Origin: Pyrocephalus nanus
Taxonomy: Eukaryota > Chordata > Aves > Passeriformes > Tyrannidae
Reading direction: 5' to 3'
DNA length: 64,000 bases
Assembly (NCBI GenBank): GCA_038380795.1
Contig: CM076260.1
Location: 5,369,533-5,433,532 of the forward strand
Shown: positions 13,701 to 28,700 of the stretch, piece after piece
Numbering within the stretch: position 1 is the stretch's first letter
Layout: each line of letters starts with the position of its first letter
The notes under the pieces: model-generated
What the model was told of the DNA's origin: nothing
The model's input: the letters and a program-made list of their open reading frames with translations, nothing else
The model's database searches: none
Translations under genes and position numbers: made by a program

Positions 13701-16700
13701 ATGTAATTGTACATTGTAGAAATATGTAGATTTAAAATCTCTTGAAAATAATTAATTTCAAGGTAATCTGATTTGTAAATTTAAATTATGAACTATTAAA
13801 CTAACTGCTGGGATTTCCAGTTTTGCTAAATCAGCACAGCTACTCAGAGGCCCATCATAAGAGAGAAGTTACTGTTTATTTCAAATCAGCAATTAAAAGG
13901 GATATAAAGAGTATTGAAACTGTAAGATATCAACCAAAGGGGACAGTTTGGGGAATTTTACTTTCCTAATCTGCGCTGCCTGACACACAGATTTTTATGC
14001 TGCATTAATAATGGCTTTTGAACGTAACATTCATCCAGTCTGTTACAGAAATAAATTTAACAGGACACTAATTCCTGTGCACATTCTTTAAATTGCTTAC
14101 AGTGAAAAGAATCCCTTCTAAAGGAGTCAGCACCATTCAATCTAACATGCAAAATATTTATTCACTTCCAAAAGGGGAAAACAATTAACATATAGAAAGA
14201 ATCCTTTTTTTTGTTGTTGTTCTACTTTTATTCAACAGTTGATTTTTAAAAGGTAGAAAGCCCTGAATTCAAGAACTTTGCATGAGTTCCTCCTGAAAAG
14301 GAAGCCATGCCTCTAATTCCTGATCAAAATTACTTATAAAAACACTAAATATATGCCATAGTTAAGATTGATATTCTTATTGCTGGCCACTGAAAGCTTT
14401 TTAAATTTAATCTGATAATGAAAATTACTTAATTTTGGAATTTGGAAATGTCAAAACCTGTTCATGTCTCTAAGGATTGCTCACATCCTATTTAGATTTT
14501 CCTGGAGGTTCAGGATGACATGGAGGGTTAGGGGGTTTTAGGGGAGTGAAGAGGTACCAAAGTGAATCAAAGATCTGTAGAAAAAAAGGAAAAAAAAAAT
14601 TTAAAAATCACATATCCCTACTCACAGAAAAATGGAAAAAGGTCAAAATATTATACTTAACAATTTAACATCATTGGGATGCAAAGAACAATGTCTAATA
14701 ACAGGATTTTGAAGCACAGCTTTGAAGGTTAAGTGTATTTGGAATTAAAGGTGCTCACAGTGCAGGAACACTGTCAGCCACAGTCTGGCATCAATTACTT
14801 GACTGCACTGTTAGAAGTTGCTGTAGATTCTCATGCCATCACACATCCTGGAGAAAAATTACCCTTCACTGGTGGCATCTTGGCTTCCTCAGGATTTCTC
14901 AATTTTTCTGACACTTTTATAGTCAAACCTAGCATTTCTCAAAGATGCCAGTGTCTCTTCAGCATTTTTCACCTCTTTCTTTGGAACACAGTTCAGGGTA
15001 CCAAGGCTGGCAGACACAGCAGCAACCTCACTAATCCATTTCTCCAAATACTGGAACCAGGAATCAGATCTCCAGCCTTGGGGCACACCAAGAGTTAACT
15101 CCCATTTTGAGAAGGGTGTGATTAGTAGCTGGAAATCTGTCTGACTTTAGTACATCTGAGGCTGCTATTACAATTTTCAGATATAAAATAATTAGCTGAT
15201 GATATGAGCTGACAGCTAATACATCTACAATAAACATAAAAAAAAGTGATTTCCAAGCGGATGTAGGGAACGTGTTCCGCTTCCAAGCTGTTTGATATGG
15301 TCTGTGTAAAGAGCGAGGACTCGATACCAGATGCTGTATGTTCTACAAGCTTTTTCTGCAGATGTCTGCAGCCTGAGAAAATCAACAGTGCTTTGAATAA
15401 CACTCCTAGTAAAAGCATCTTCTTGTCAGAGTCGCTGTATGATATAGGATATGGATCCCACACAAGTGGATGAACTGATTTTAAATAATACCATCTGACA
15501 ATGGGAGAAAAAACTCTCAGTAGGTCTGACAAAGTCCTGGAAATGGCTGTTAGCCTTGGGAAATAAAATCCAGCCCTCTGACAGAGACTACCCGTCCTCC
15601 TTTCGTTTGATCAGATGGAAAACCAAATTTAATGACTGTTTCCGAAGTTCCGGAGGCAAAGTTTCAACAGCACTTAACGCTCCTACCAGGGAGTGTCTTT
15701 GCCCCTCACATTTGCCACTCAGAAGAAGAGTCTGGAAAAGATGTTAGAGAACTATGTGAGAATAAAGTATACGCATCAGTGTATTTTTTGTATGACCACT
15801 TTGGATTGCTTTCTTACCTCTGCCTTGAAAGAAATCTCTTTTAGCACACCAGAAGCACAGACACCACTATGGCACAGAAATTCTAAAAGCCACTACTTCC
15901 ATAAAAAAGTTAAAAGAGCTACCTCTGAAGTCATAACCCAAACATTCAACTGAAAATATTATTTTTTTTTTTTTGCTCAGAAAGAATCCCGACTTGATAA
16001 AGATCTTCACATAAATTATTTTCTAAATTTATTCTCTGTGCAAAATCAGTATTTTTGCTACTGACAGTATTATGGTCTTGTTTCCCTTGAAAATTTTGGT
16101 CTAGTTGTGGATTCCCTTTTTCAAGCCAAAGCGGCAGCAATGCCTAGTTTTTCTCATGTTTTAAAGTTAGTTTAATGCAAATCCCAGATTATTAATAGAG
16201 TCAAATGCTGATCCCAGGATTATCTGTAAGAATAAACTCTATGTGTGCACTCCATGAGGACTTTATGTAAGGTAACTATCCAAAAATGAGAACTGTTACT
16301 GTTTTTCCTGATTATCCAAATTAAATAACCTTTTCTGATTAATTTAATGAAAGTGTTTACCTGTCTAGGTATCCTCAATTTTAAACAAAGATGGTAGAGC
16401 AAAATGAAGGAAAACAAGAGACAAAATTTAAAGCTTGAGGGGCTAAACATTCAAATGGAAAGATGCTCCTTGTATAGAGGGAATAAACTATGCCAGCACA
16501 CCACCTGTGCTGCTCTGTTAGGAACCTTGTGGGCCCTTTTTCCAGTGGATTGGGTAAGGATTCATCTCCCATTTTGCAACACGTAGAGCTTAATTGTATT
16601 ATTTCACCATTTCAACAGACACTTGAGATGCTTAAATCTTAGTGCTCCTGATCCCATCGCTGTGGCACATGTGTGAAGCTCTCACCCAGTGCAATTTTGC

Positions 16701-19700
16701 ACAGCAGCCAGATCATATTCTTACGGAAGAATACAGCAAGCAACATCACAGATAAAATAAACCACAACGGCTGAGACAAAATGAAAGACAGAAAACCCTG
16801 TTCCTTATATACATAAAACATCTATTCCAGGAAATACCAGCAGTTACAGATTACCGAAAGTGCAGAAGCTGAAAAGTCCAATTATATGCTACCTAGATTA
16901 TTGAACAGTTTTTAGAAATTTGAGATGGTTTATCATCTATGTGTTTTATAAAAGCTCTTCTATTTCCACCCCACCTGCCATTTTAATATCTGAAATGGGA
17001 AACTTCAGTGCAGAATCAAAGAATGGTGCAATAATTTACACCAGAAAAGGTTTGGGACATTTCCAGAGATCTCTAGTTTGCTCAAAAAAGGGTCCAGATG
17101 AAGTGGTTTAGCACCCTGATCAGTCAAGTTTGGAGTACCTCCAAAGGTGGAGACTTCCTCAGTCTCTCTGGCCAACAAGTTTCAATCTTTGATCAGTACT
17201 GTTTTTCTCCTGTTACATATCAGTCTGTCCTTCACCATGCAACATTGAAGCAGGGTCTGGCTCCATCTCCTCTTTCATCAGTCAGTTGTAAACAGCAAAG
17301 CATTTTCCCTTTTGCCTCCCCTTTTTCAGGCTGAACAAGCTCTTGCCTCCCAGTCTTTCCTCATTTGTCAAGTACCCCCTAAATTTCTTGGTGACCCTCT
17401 GCCAGACTTGCTTCAGTATTTCAAAGTCCTTCTTGTATTTGGGAGCACAAAATTGGACACAGATGCCAGATGTGGTCTCAGAGGTGCCAAATAATGGGGA
17501 AGCATTAATGGGGAAGCATTGTTTCCCTTGACCTGCTGGCAGGGGATATTGACCTCTTGCTGACACAGCCCAGAGCATGGTTGGCCCACAAGCTCTACTG
17601 GTGCATGGGGTTACAGCATCCCACATTTACTGTGGCTGACCTTCATGTCAGCCCATTTCTCCAGTCTATCAAAAGGGTCCCTGTGAATGGCAGGTCGGCT
17701 TTCCAGAGACTGGACTGCTCTGGATAATGGCTCAGTGTTTATTTGCCATGCTATGAATTACTGCTTTTATTTAGTTTATAAGATCCAACAGCCAATCATG
17801 TCTGAGTTTAATGCATAGGGAGAATCACAGATTCACAGAATGGTTTGGGTTGGAAGGGACCATGAAGACCATCATATTCCAAGCCCCTGCCATGTTTATG
17901 CATCAAGAAAATGCAGTACAAGGGGAAGCAACTACTGTGGTTATGAGATGTCCTGTACTCACTTTAATTCTTTCCATGTTAATTTATATGAGAAGCTGAT
18001 AAAAGTAAAATCATATTAACAAGCATACCTTTTATTTGTCATTGTACTTGTGTTCTTATTCTTACTCCCAGTACTAAAATGATATCCCCTATAAAAACCT
18101 GCCATAGGATTCTATTTTAGGGATAGTCTGTCAGGTTACAGGGGTAGTCCTATCAAAATGAGCTTTAAAACTAAAAATGCTGGTATTTCTCATATACCTC
18201 TTGATTCAGTAGGAAGCAATGTGCTTTGTATTGGATTATCTTTATGACCTTCCCCTTAGGCAACAGATCCTTTGGCTTTCCTTGGGACATCTGAACTCGA
18301 GTGTGAATGTAGGTGGGATGGTTTGGCCCCTGGTGGCTTTGCAAATGAGAATATAAAATGACAACACTCAACCTGAGTAACTGGGAAATAGCTAATCAAA
18401 TCTTGTGGCATGCTGGCTTTTAGAGTGGAATTTACTCAAAGGAAGATGACAATACAGAGATAGTGAATATTGAGTGAATCAAGGGATCCTCGATTTTTTG
18501 CTTCAGTGCCTGTGACACAGATACACAGGACACAAAATCCTATCTGAATTCAAACACATATGACAGGCAATATAGCCCAGGAGCTGGCAAATGGACCTCT
18601 TCTGAGCAGAAAAACTGCACTAGTCTGGCTAATCGTGTGGTTAGAACGAAAAAAAGAAAAACAAAATGCCAAATCAAGATCAAAAGGAGAAAAGTAAAGA
18701 TCAAATATACACAAGGAGGGACAGAACAAATCTCCAATTAGCCCAGGTTCCAGCAGTAAGGGGTGATGATTAGTGTAATTTCAAGACAATCTTACAGTAA
18801 CTATTTTCCTGAATATGCAGCACCCAGTAATCTGTGGCTCAAACACTTCTTTAACCAAATGCAATGTCCTTGTATTCAATAACCTTCAATAGACTTTTTT
18901 CCCCATTAAATTGTGCAATTCAATAGATCTGAGCTCATTTTGGCTATATTTAGCTGGAGTGCAGCCTGAATACTTCCAGTGCTCCTCTCTATTGTTTGTA
19001 TGCTGCAGGCTGGATGGAGAGGCTTTGATGACACACAGCTTGCTCAGTCTGCTATTAGAGGGTAAATGCCAATGTGAAAGAAAGGGATTCTTAGTGATTT
19101 TCTAGAAGGTATTTGCAGGGCTAACCCATGGGCCTGATTCAAATTAGGGTGTAGTTCACTGCTGGAGTCTAATACTGAAAAGGGCAGTTTTGTTCCCTCA
19201 GTGGATACACAGAGTAAGGAGAGGAAAATGGGGCTTCTCTACTACACCTTTCATGTCTAGAAATAGCAGAGAAATGAAACTACAGACAAATGAGCTTGCC
19301 ACTGCCTTAGGTTCAGGGCATGCATCAGCCTCCTATGAATGAAGCAGGAAAAAAATCCTTTCCTTAATATTGGTTTGTGACTGTTCTCACCTATGAGAGA
19401 ACATGACCCTGCCTGCTACATCTCAGACCCCTCTTTTCTGCAGCAGTTGAAACAGAACTCCATTGAATTCCCTTCTATTTCATGCCATAGGGAACCTATC
19501 TCTATTGTCTTCATTTGTTAGAAGACATTATTTTCTTCCACACAAAACTTTTTGTGATATGAATCCTTAAGTGGAAGGAAAGAGAAATTCAGGAGTGCAC
19601 ATTGGAACTTGGTGAAGCAGTGGCTGATGACCCAAGGTGCTCCTGCCCCTCAGAGCTTTGCAGGTGGGGGTGAGAGAAGGGGGTGGTTGTGAAGATTTAT

Positions 19701-22700
19701 GCCAAAAAAAAGGGTCTCTGTGCTGAGGTTTCAGTCTTGCTTTTAACAGTAAAGATGGAAAATCTCTTCCTTGCAAGACATGAGAACCGGGAATGTCACA
19801 GAGTAATTCATTCATTCATCTTACAACCCCACGGATTTTCCTTTTGAGTTTTGTGAATCCTGTGCAAAACAGTCTTGAAAATGGTTTTATTGAAGTGATG
19901 AATTCTTTCTAGAAAGGTTGAGATTATATAACTGTTTCCAGAGTAGACCTGTTTAACATCTTACCCTAAGAAATAAATAGTTGTCATTTTTTCTTCATTC
20001 AGAAAGACTTAACTATTAGGCTTAATGGAGCTTCAAAGATTAGCATTTGCTACATAAAGGTTCAAAGACCTGAAAAAATAACTTCCCCCCCCAAAGCATC
20101 AGAATTACACCCTGTCTTGTAGAAAAATTTGCACTATACAACCTCAGAAAGGCAAATCTTTATCAGCACCAATTTGTTTAACTACTTTAAAGTATGGCAG
20201 CAATTAAAATCACCTTCTACCACTGGATCTTTGTCAGACTTTACCACAGATCCTTGTTCCCAATTCTCCAAAGTTGACACAAACAATAATTGTATTTTGA
20301 GTACCAATATAGGGTGATTAATATATCTAAGCAACAAGCATGTTACACACAGGATCACAAATAAACATAGTATTAAATACACTTGGAAGGAGAATGTTTT
20401 GTTAATCTTATATTTGGCTCCTAATCAAATGCTCCATGGAAATACTGTTTATATGTACGTGTGTCTACATTTAATCAGAGATATAAATAATCTACGCATA
20501 TAAAGTTTCCTTCCAAAAGTTAAGTTGAAACATAGTCATTTGGGTGTCAAAAATACAAAATACAACAGCCCAGAATCTTCCTCTTCCTCAGAGAAAGTAA
20601 ACAGTGCCAAAAAAATACTCAAAGAACTAAAAGACAGAAAAGCAAATATCACCTTGCCCTTCCAGCAAAACTGCCTAAACTTGTACTATGAGCAACATTC
20701 ACTGAAATGCTCTAAAAACAATATTTTACCAGGACTGAAGACCCAAACAAATAGGTCACTTTATGTAACCATAGTAAGCAACCCCAACGTGAGAAAAAAA
20801 AACGAATAATCTAAGATTTGTAGCAGTGAAAAAAGTCTAAGGATGCTGGCTGTAACAAGAATTTTTTTCCACTCAGGAGCTTTTTCCCATTCCAACAAGA
20901 ATGACACAACATTTACAGGCATATAGATATTAAAGGAAAAACTGTTTCTGTTTTATTTTCTGCTTACTTTTAACCAATTCAACCATTACCCAAGAGAAAC
21001 AGTGTTTTCCCACTATCCCAAACATTCCCAAGCAATGTGTAATCAGAGAAACCATTAATACCAGCAGGCTTATTTTTATACCCAATAATGATTACAAATA
21101 CTTTGATGCCCAGACAGCAAATTCAGAGTTGAGACTCTGCTTGCTGTGCTCTCTTCACACTCATCTGGAAACACTGAATGCACTGATGCAGTAAAATGAA
21201 TTCCTTCTATATTTGCATCCATAACTTCCATTTGAAAATATTAAAAAAAAAAAAAAAAAAAAAAGAAGACATTCCCTAGAGAAAAAAGGTTTTTGTCTTG
21301 ATTATGTTTCATCTACATTCTTTTTAATCTTGGCATCTATGTGTATCAAAAGCAGGAGATTGCAAATAAGGAGCTAGTGTGACCTTTAAGTCTATTATAG
21401 ATCATCATTACATTTTTTTATTGTATCACCATGGTCCCAGTGCATACACAGAACCTGAGTCTCCAAAGAGAATCATCCTCCAAGGCACCAGAAGTACTTT
21501 TCCTAACATCTGATGAACTACACTCAAATGTGACTTTGATGTTTCTGGGAATGAAGAAAAGAAAAAAGAAAAGAAAAGCAAAGAAAAGGCAATTTTTTTC
21601 TCATCTAGGAAATTAACTTCTCCTTGGATTGTTTCTCTCTCATTTCTGCATAGAGAAGACAGTCTAAGTTACTGAGATGTTTAAGCTTTTAGGCAGGTAC
21701 AGTGAAGTGAAATTCAGCCCAACTTGTAGTGATGCTCTGAGCTCTCAAAGCAGCTTAAGGGGGAGGGAAAATGAGATGTTAGGTTGTTTTAATCAGTGTC
21801 CCAAGAGTGTATGGCCCTTGAGGAGGAACTTTCCCATTCCTGTTTGAGTACACTACCTAGCCATTATAAATCCTTTTCCAAATTTGAGACAATCTCCTCC
21901 TATTTTTGCAGCACTCATGGGTGAGTATGACATTGATTTACATTTAGGGCTGCAATTATTTATTCCATAAATAATGTATAAGACATAAAGTTTTAATAGT
22001 ATGGCTTGTCCTTCTGTGTCCTACCACTTTGCCTATATTTTACAATATTTGGTAAAGAAAAAGGAACCTTACTTTCTATTTTCTTTGTTTGCAAAACCTA
22101 ATGTCTTAAAATTTAAGGCCATAACTAAGAATCTTAGAATGGCTACGGTTGGAAGGGACCTTGAAGATCATCTCCTTCCAACCCCCTGCTATAGGCAGGA
22201 ACACCTTCCACTAGACCAGGTTGTTAAAAGTCCCATCCAACCTGACCTTAAACACTTCCAGGGATGGGGTAGAAACAGCTCCTCTGGGCAACCAGTGCCA
22301 GGGCCTCATCACCCTCACAGTAAAGAGTTTCTCCCCAATACTTAACCTAAACTTGTCCTCTATAAGTTTGAAGAAATTTTAGTTTAAAGCCAGCTGGAGT
22401 TGCTGGTGTAAATGACATAACGTTAGAAAGCTGCAATCCTGTACATTGAGCAGCACAAGACAAATAGATGACAGATTTGTGAGAGCGTATTTTGAAGACA
22501 GCACAAAAAACTCCATGGATTACACTCGTATTCTCAAGTGAATCTGAGCAACCTCACATACCTGTAGGCATATACACTCCATCCCTTTATTAGTTCCTCA
22601 AAACTCAAGCCTTTTCTACTTCTACTACTTTTCATCTGAATCTTTCAGCCTTCACTGCCCTCATAGGGCCAGGATAGAAGCAGAATGGTCACTGACAGTG

Positions 22701-25700
22701 CAGAGGAATTCCCTGCAAGATAAACACAGCCAGGGGAGGGCACAGAACTGTGTAGCTCACTATAAAGAAGACACAAACACCTAATCAGCTGAATAAATCT
22801 CCAAACTCCACTACTTATACTGCTGGGGTGTCCAGTAGTGACAGTGGCAGATTTCTTCTCACATGCAAAAAAGCAAAGTAAATTTTAACATCTTCATCTG
22901 CAGTCAAATCTTACCCCAAGATACATTCTTTCATAGGGTGTAGCAGTTAAAATCAAAAAAAGGTTCAGGACTTATAAACTCTGATTCTAAAAATTAAAAA
23001 AAGATTAGGTCACCATATTGTGAGATAACAGAAGACATCACTGAATGAAATGCAAAGATTCTGTCCCAAAATAAAGATTTCGTCGACAAGAATCTTAAAT
23101 CAGCAAGGAAGTAAAAAACATAATTCTTTCCGAAGAAAAATAAGTTTAGCATCAAAATAAGATAGCAAAAAAGATGTGCTCTGAGAATCAATGCTTAGTA
23201 AAAGAAAATATCTTAGTTTATCTTCCAGCATGCAGTTCCTATTAAGTGTGTGTTGTCTGTACTTCCCATATGGGCTTTTAAATCAAATTCCAGTTTGTTA
23301 TTGATACACCCTGCAGGAACAGATACTCCCTAAAGAGTAATGACCCCACACAGCACTTACACTGGCATAATTTTTGCCAGTGAAATGAGCATAGTAGTAC
23401 TGAAAGGCCTCAGAGCTCTTTCTAAATCATTTCCTGCTTATTTTCTTTGTACATCTTTTCCAAATTAGTACAATGAATTTGAATACTTCAACACCATCTT
23501 TCAGATCCACCCTGAACAGAAGAGCTCACAGCTGTTTATTTCTGAATTATGCCCTCAAATTTTCGCTCTCTCAGTTAAAAGACCCAAGGTCCATGCCCTC
23601 AGTCTGAGGGCAGTCACCACAGAGCAACCTGTGTCCATGCTAATGCTCTCCAGGAATCCCCAAGAGAGTGGCCATACCCAAACTCTGCAGCTGAGAGAGC
23701 TCCTGGCTCTGCTGGCTCCAAGGAGTTCATGGAGTGATAGAATGTTTTGGGTTGGAAGGGACCTTTAAAGGCCACCTAGTCCATCCTCCCTGCAATGAGC
23801 AGGAACATCTTCAACTAGATCAGGCTGATAAAGTCCTGTCCAACCTCACCTTGAATGTTTCCAGAGGTGGGGCATCCACTACCCTGCTGGAAAACCTGTG
23901 CCAGTGCCTCACCACCCTTACTGTAAAAAACATAATCTTTACAGCTTATTTAAATTGACCCTCCGTCAGTTTGAAGCCATTCCCCCTTGTCCTGTCACTC
24001 CAGGCCCTTGTCCAAAGTCCCTCTCAAGCTCTCCCAGAGCCCCTTTAGGCACTGGAAAGTGCTTCAAAGTCTCCCTGGATCCTTCTCCAGGCTAAACATC
24101 CCCAATTCTCTCAGCCTGTCTTCATAGCAGAGGTGCTCCAGCCTTCATCTTCGTGGCCTCCTCTGGAACTGCCCCAACAAGTCCATGTCTTTCCTGTGTT
24201 GAGGGCCCCAGAGGTGCACATTGTTTGGGACAACATAATCTGGCAAAAGTCAAAGTGTGATCAGTCAAAAGCAGATGATGCTACTCCAGCAGGAAGGTCT
24301 ATTCCTGGTCACTGCCTAATTTACTACTACTTCCACCTTATTTCTATGACTAAACCAGAGTTAACTTCCAGAGCACAATTCCTTGTACCCCAAGGTGCAG
24401 TCAGATGTGTTTAGGTGTCTTGTCTGGACACAAATTAACGGTTTCTGAAGAAAGACAAAATTAAATGGAAGTAATTCAAAGTCATGTAAAAACCTATATA
24501 TTCCAAACACACCTACACTTTAATGCAATCTACTTTATATTGTACAGAGTTTATTGCATTGCTGTGAGCTTCGTACAGGTTTCCCACCAAGAGAAGATAG
24601 GTAAGCAGCACTGGAAAAAGCACATCTATAATGAACTTCCTAGAATAAAAATATGTATCTGTAGTTTTTAAATATATAATGTAATTCATAGGAAAATACA
24701 CAAATCATAGAATCACAGGATAGTTTGGGCTAGAAAGGACCTTAAAGAGCATCTAGTTTCAACCCCCACAAAAGAACCACAAAGTAGGGATAACTTAGTT
24801 TTACCATTTTGCTGGCTTTCAGCCTGCTTTCAAGGTAGTCTATTCTTGTAGGGAAGTTATTTTCCCTCCACTGTTTATTCAAACTTGCAATGTACTATGA
24901 AAGCATTATGGTAGCTACTGCAACTGAATTATTGCCATTTAACATGTGAGTGTTGGAAATATATCCCTGAACTAGCAGTCAGAGTGACAGACGAATGGTG
25001 TTTCTCCTAGTCCTGTGGGAACAAAAGTGAAACAGAGCATTCACAGCGTGATGCTCTATGCATTCCTTTGTGTCAGTCCAGGTTTCTGATGGCAAAACTT
25101 CTTCTTCCTGGGGGAGAGGTATTGGAGCTATAAAACAAACCATTAAAAAAATGGGTCTTTACACTATTAGTGAGAATTCAGCTTTGCAATTATGTTGACT
25201 GAAGTTTTAAAGCAGCTACACTTGATTTTAGCAACATGAAATGCAGAATTTGATAGTGGTTCTAATAGAAAAAAATGGGAGAACTGGAGCTACAATTCAC
25301 AAAATAGCAGCCAAACCTGCAATTGGTTTAGCTATGGACAGGAACTCAAGATGTTCAGAGAAGCAACATAAGGACACTCAAAATTGTACCTCTACCCGAA
25401 CTGCAAACAAGAAAAAGTTCAAAGATTTAAAATTAACATGTGCCTTCTTCCCACACCCATTCAGCCATATCCCACAGGAATATAACTCTCCTCTCTAGAC
25501 GATTTTTAAGAGAAAGAGGAAAAGCCAAATTGAAATCCACTTGCAAGGTTTTGTTTATTGTGGATTCTGCCACAGAACAGGCAAAGGAAGGGAATTCCTG
25601 AGCACCATCAGCTCTGGCTATTCCACAGCCCAACCTGTACAGTAAAAGAGGAGTGTGGGTACACTGCCATTCTGGTGTTATTCTCAAGAGACTGTCACCC

Positions 25701-28700
25701 ATTATAAAGACAAGTTCTATGATCCATCTCTCCTTCATGTGCACAGTTCAATTACTGCTATGACTGAGAATTGTTTATTCCCTCTATAACTGTTCTTAAC
25801 TCATAGAAGTGTTTTCACTATTGCTTTACTGCTGCCTCAGAAGGGCAAAATAGTAACTGTTATGGGGTGAGACACAGGTGCTAGTACAGTTTTTATTTTG
25901 TTTTAATTTTGCCATTACAGTTGGTTGCTCTGCCACCATTTAATGCTATTATTTTTACAGTAAGTCGTCTAACTGCAATGTATTGATAACATAATCACGT
26001 GTTATGACAAGTAACATGAATTGTGTTCCTAAATTCTGTCCTGTATTTTAAGAGTACTCCATGTTCCTTTGCACATTATTGGTATTACTGTTTCACAGAC
26101 AGTCCCTTTGCTTCAAATTAAAATCACAGGATATATCAGTAAGTTCTACATACAATCCCAGAAGAATGCCCTTTTCTATTAATATGACAGCATTGGTGGG
26201 TGTGTTTTAGTCAAAGAAGTATAGAATTGTTTGTTCTCCTTTAGTAATGTTTTCAGCAAATCTTTGCCTACTCCTCCATGGTACAAATATGGAATAGACC
26301 TCACAGCTCTGCAAGCAATCACATGAAGGCTTAGCTCTAATTTTATGAAATGTTTTAAAAGAAATTAGCATAAACAATATTTTCATTTTGTATCATAACT
26401 GAAACCATACTGCTAAACAATCATATCCTGTTTAGCCCATAATGACATCAGAAATACATGTTTATCATCTGCTCTGGACAACTTAGCATGATTTTGGCCT
26501 AAGGCAAAGTGGAACTGAAATCATTTACAGTTGTCCAAACCAAGATAACCACACATTTCTGAGGTAATTGATACTTAAAAGGAATACTGCCTTTAGATTG
26601 CAGTTCATGATTTAAGTATACTAATTCCTCAAAGAACACTGGTAAAGTGTCCACTGGATTTCCTTCAAAACTTAGCATGGATTAAACAATCTAGTGCACA
26701 AAGCAAATGGGATTCAGGAGATTACCCCATCCACTAACAACTCTTCCTTTAAGAATGGATCACATTTCCTACTATCTTTGATTCCTTCCCACCTACCTCA
26801 AAGTGACGACGAAATCCCAAATGAAACAAAGCCAAAAATACATTAAAATTTTGAGTAGCAGGTTTCAAACAGTGTTTCATGTTTTGTCATTAGTTTTAGA
26901 GACCCATAAGAAAGAAAATACATAGTACTGGCTTCATAAATCTATTCTAAAATAAGATCTTGATTTTCCTTTTGGTTTTTTTCTTCTTTTTTTTTTTTTT
27001 TTTAACATGGAAACATCAAACGTTCATAAAATGTAATAAAGTCAAGCAACAGGGAGAAAAATTACTTGAGATATATATATATGTATATATGCACATTACA
27101 ATTAATGAATTACAGTCTAATGATAAAAAACAAAACACATGTAGTCAGATGAAAGACAAATATCTGATTACAGACACATATTCCTTGACAGACAAACATA
27201 GAATCAGATTTGCCCTTGCCTAGAACAGGGAACTTCATACTTTTATCAAATTGTGTAGGTTTTTAGACCAGAAAAATACTGTACCAGAACGATAGAAGAG
27301 AATGTAAAGCCAAGCACATAACCCATTCATTCAGAAGAATGCTGTACAAGCTCAAAGGATTTGCCTACTTTTTGGCTTTATGCAAAACATAACATTTTGC
27401 ATAAATAAATAAGTAAGAAATTAAAGAAAAGAAACCATTGGTTTCCAAAACACAAACAGTGGTTGGGAACAACTGTGTGACGACACTAATTCTCAGCTGG
27501 GGGGAAATGGGACTCGTTCCTTGCCAAATTCTTAGAGGGAAGGGGTTCTTCAATAGTTTTTGATTTCTTCCCAATAGAGGGGAGAAAGAAGAGGAAACGA
27601 GATTGGGAAAATGTCACAGTTCTGAAAAGAAGCCCCATTAAGAAGAAAAAATGTAGAATTACAACTTGAGCAGGATAAAAACCTCATTATTTCCTAGAAT
27701 TTTCCATGAAACCCTAAAGTGAAATGAGGCCCTAATAGTCAAATATTAAACACACAAATACTCCCAAACACATGAGCCACCTCAGCACAGAAAAGAAAAT
27801 CAACCAATGCACTCACTGAAAGAGTATAAAGAGCACTCTACAAATAATGAATTTCCAACAGCCATGTATACTATATTGCTGCTAAAAATGGATGGAAATT
27901 GGCTTAAATGTTAGTCTGGAACTGTGAGTGTGCTCCCAGCACAGTTTTGCCCTTGACATGTCATTGCCCACAGAAGACACGAGAAGGAATTGAGCAGTTA
28001 AACATGAACCAGGGTGACAGACAAAACTACCAAAAAGACAGGGCAGTCCTGTCCATCTACAGAAAATTTGGCCAAAACCACAGACTTTTGTGCTACCACA
28101 GCTATGCTGCTTCTTGATTCCACTGAGTTTTATGAGAGTGCTATGGGGCTGCATTCTGTTATGTAGACAAAACTTTTCATAACTACATAGATCAGAAAAT
28201 AGGACTTGAAAGGACAGAGAGTAGAGCTTATACTGAAGCACGTTTGCAAAGAATATTTTAATTTCAGCTGTGTTAAGTGAAAAGAGTCCTCAAAAGCTAT
28301 TGAACAATTTTCTAATGAGAGGAATAATGCAAAAGAAAAGAAATGATTGTGAGAAATGTGTGTGAAATGTTTAAAAATAGAATCTGCTTTCTACAGGAAG
28401 GAAATACAAATACATGGCAGACATAAAGATCCATAACTACCCTTTCTTAATCTTCCTTCTCAGCATGTGTGCTTAGATATCAGGAAACATTTGAAGGAAT
28501 AGGAAAAATATGGAAATAGGATTCCTTTACACCATCTGGGCAAAAGGAAAAAAACATGTTTAATATGCAGCATGAAAAAAGCATCAGACCAGCATGATGT
28601 ATGAAATATTTCACAGCTTTCTCTGCTGGAGCTGGGTACCAGTGAAAGAAAAGAATTACCTCCATTCGCTCTTGCTTGACATCATCAATCTCATCATCTT

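Larger units (their letters stand above)
1741..28659 (-). other. SUPT3H: SUPT3H intron, 26.9 kb
   Basis: This single large intron lies between the exons ending ...QERME and starting RAERQTR. It contains CR1 fragments near 4.0, 6.1, 10.7, 17.1, 17.8, 22.1, 23.7 and 24.7 kb, short homopolymer and AT repeats, and a protein-like minus-strand frame near 14.9-15.1 kb. In the remaining stretches (1.8-3.9, 4.4-6.0, 6.6-10.7, 11.2-14.7, 15.6-17.1, 17.9-22.1, 22.4-23.7 and 24.8-28.6 kb) I see only AT-rich unique-looking sequence with short random open frames. Confidence 0.85.

Noticed and set aside
15356..15371. Inverted repeat CTGCAGA-TG-TCTGCAG
   Set aside because: It is short and expected by chance in 64 kb.
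20525..20809. 94-codon plus-strand frame with Ser-rich and Lys-rich parts
   Set aside because: It begins at a TTG, has no splice or Kozak support, and its Lys/Asn bias is what A-rich DNA gives by chance.
23360..23382. Inverted repeat CACTGGCA...TGCCAGTG
   Set aside because: It has 8-bp arms with a 7-bp spacer and no supporting context.
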